Source of the DNA: Alphaproteobacteria bacterium | Lineage (GTDB): Bacteria; Pseudomonadota; Alphaproteobacteria; Sphingomonadales; Emcibacteraceae | DNA length: 7,323 nt | Assembly (NCBI GenBank): GCA_002401545.1 | Contig: NVTJ01000043.1 | Location: 13,522-20,844 of the forward strand | Direction of reading: 5' to 3' | Shown: positions 6,901 through 7,323 of the stretch, one piece after another | Layout of the letters: each line of letters opens with the position of its first letter | Numbering within the stretch: the stretch's first letter is position 1 | Made by a program: the position numbers and the translations under genes | Notes under the pieces: generated by a model | Told to the model about the DNA's origin: nothing | Databases searched by the model: none | What the model saw: only the letters and a program-made list of their open reading frames with translations

Positions 6901-7239
6901 TTAGTCCTCATCGTCCAACTGGTATTTAGCCCGGTTTTTTGAAGCCGATGAATGAACAAGCTGATTGTGAATGTCAGATTTTTTCTTAGGGCGCTGTGCT
7001 TCCCTTATAATGGCACCAGTTGCTTTTTGAGCCTCCTTAGGAACCAGTATTAACTCCAGTTCCAGTACACGGGCGAGCTCGATGAGACTGGATAGCTGCA
7101 AGTTTACGGCACCATTCTCAATTCTGGAGATATGGCTTTGAGGGATACCTACCTTTTCACTGAGAGCGCGTTGACTCAGGCCTTTAGTTTCTCTCGCCTC
7201 TTTTATTTGTTGGGCAATATACGCAATTGACTCAAGCAT
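6901..7239 (-). CDS. hipB: HipB-family antitoxin, XRE-type helix-turn-helix repressor
   Basis: A 112-residue Cro/C1-type DNA-binding protein encoded just upstream of hipA. The helix-turn-helix runs over about 21-43 (LSQRALSEKVG, IPQSHISRIENG), followed by helices 48-60 and a short strand LELILVP (61-67) matching the beta strand through which E. coli HipB dimerises. The tail after residue 68 is longer than in the 88-residue E. coli protein, is Lys/Arg-rich at 83-88 and ends acidic (LDDED). It is probably flexible and, by analogy with other antitoxins, either contacts HipA or is the site of proteolysis (inference). The expected role is to bind operators in its own promoter as a dimer and hold HipA in an inactive complex. 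The ATG at 7239 has a weak GAAAG (7250-7246) 6 nt upstream. The stop TAA is 3 bp from the hipA start, so the two are co-transcribed. Confidence 0.92.
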   Translation of the reverse strand: MLESIAYIAQQIKEARETKGLSQRALSEKVGIPQSHISRIENGAVNLQLSSLIELARVLELELILVPKEAQKATGAIIREAQRPKKKSDIHNQLVHSSASKNRAKYQLDDED

Positions 7240-7249
7240 GATACACTTT

Positions 7250-7276
7250 CACATATAAATAATATCTTATGATGTG
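7250..7276. promoter_or_regulatory. Candidate HipB operator dyad in the hipBA leader
   Basis: CACATATAA (7250-7258) and TTATGATGTG (7267-7276) form an inverted repeat with one extra base in the right arm and an 8-bp spacer. The dyad covers the predicted transcription start of hipBA, where a bound repressor would block transcription. It does not match the E. coli HipB operator TATCC-N8-GGATA, so assignment rests on position and symmetry only. Confidence 0.4.
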
Positions 7277-7278
7277 TC
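7267..7278 (+). repeat. Copy 1 of a 12-bp direct repeat flanking the hipBA promoter
   Basis: TTATGATGTGTC matches TTATGATATGTC at 7312-7323 in 11 of 12 positions, 45 bp apart. This copy lies just downstream of the -10 box and shares its bases with the right arm of the dyad. Likely a repressor-binding half site (inference). Confidence 0.5.
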
Positions 7279-7280
7279 TT

Positions 7281-7309
7281 AATATATCTTTTCTACCCTA
7301 TTATGTCAA
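7281..7309 (-). promoter_or_regulatory. Sigma-70-like promoter of hipBA
   Basis: On the minus strand a perfect -35 TTGACA (7309-7304) is followed after exactly 17 bp by TATATT (7286-7281), a five-of-six match to the -10 consensus. Transcription would start near 7274, giving a leader of about 35 nt before the hipB ATG. Confidence 0.7.
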
Positions 7310-7311
7310 GT

Positions 7312-7323
7312 TTATGATATGTC
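7312..7323 (+). repeat. Copy 2 of a 12-bp direct repeat flanking the hipBA promoter
   Basis: TTATGATATGTC lies immediately upstream of the -35 box of the hipBA promoter and runs to the window edge. With copy 1 it brackets the promoter. A partner arm may lie beyond the window. Confidence 0.5.

Noticed and set aside
7241..7255. ATACACTTTCACATA, a perfect mirror repeat upstream of hipB
   Set aside because: It is mirror rather than dyad symmetry, so it has no expected role as an operator or hairpin; probably chance in A+T-rich DNA.

Overview
The window looks like the edge of a cell-surface polysaccharide (O-antigen or capsule type) gene cluster in a Gram-negative bacterium, probably a proteobacterium. 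The protein style of the nucleotide-sugar dehydrogenase and epimerase recalls marine Alphaproteobacteria, but that is an impression from memory. Base composition leans towards A+T. There are no rRNA, tRNA, CRISPR or insertion-sequence features.

Layout: positions 1-964 carry two plus-strand genes, the 3' end of a family 4-type glycosyltransferase and a complete NeuD/PglD-type hexapeptide acyltransferase. They converge, across a 43-bp gap with a possible hairpin, on a four-gene minus-strand operon (5354 down to 1008). Read in its own direction this operon is nucleotide-sugar 6-dehydrogenase, extended SDR epimerase/decarboxylase, DegT/DnrJ/EryC1/StrS PLP aminotransferase, and small PglC/WcaJ-type phosphoglycosyl transferase. 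Two of its three junctions are 4-nt ATGA overlaps and the third is a 41-nt gap. Upstream of the operon lies a 307-bp gene-free stretch (5358-5664, counted from the alternative TTG start) that is A+T-rich apart from a small G+C-richer island. Beyond it, also on the minus strand, is a complete hipBA toxin-antitoxin pair (7239 down to 5665) with a strong sigma-70-like promoter and candidate operator repeats at the right end of the window.

How the genes fit together: oxidation at C6, SDR chemistry (epimerisation or decarboxylation), transamination of a keto-sugar and N-acylation would give an N-acylated amino-sugar nucleotide. The phosphoglycosyl transferase would load the first sugar phosphate onto undecaprenyl phosphate, and the glycosyltransferase would extend the chain. 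The exact sugar cannot be read from sequence alone. One attractive hypothesis is a 4-amino-pentose route analogous to ArnA/ArnB. The hipBA pair is a separate regulatory/toxin module and has no evident role in sugar synthesis.

I did not find a clearly new system. The points most worth a second look are the Asn in place of the usual catalytic Asp in the phosphoglycosyl transferase, the dehydrogenase-SDR-aminotransferase cassette, the repeats bracketing the hipBA promoter, and the unexplained G+C-richer island with a peptide-like reading frame.
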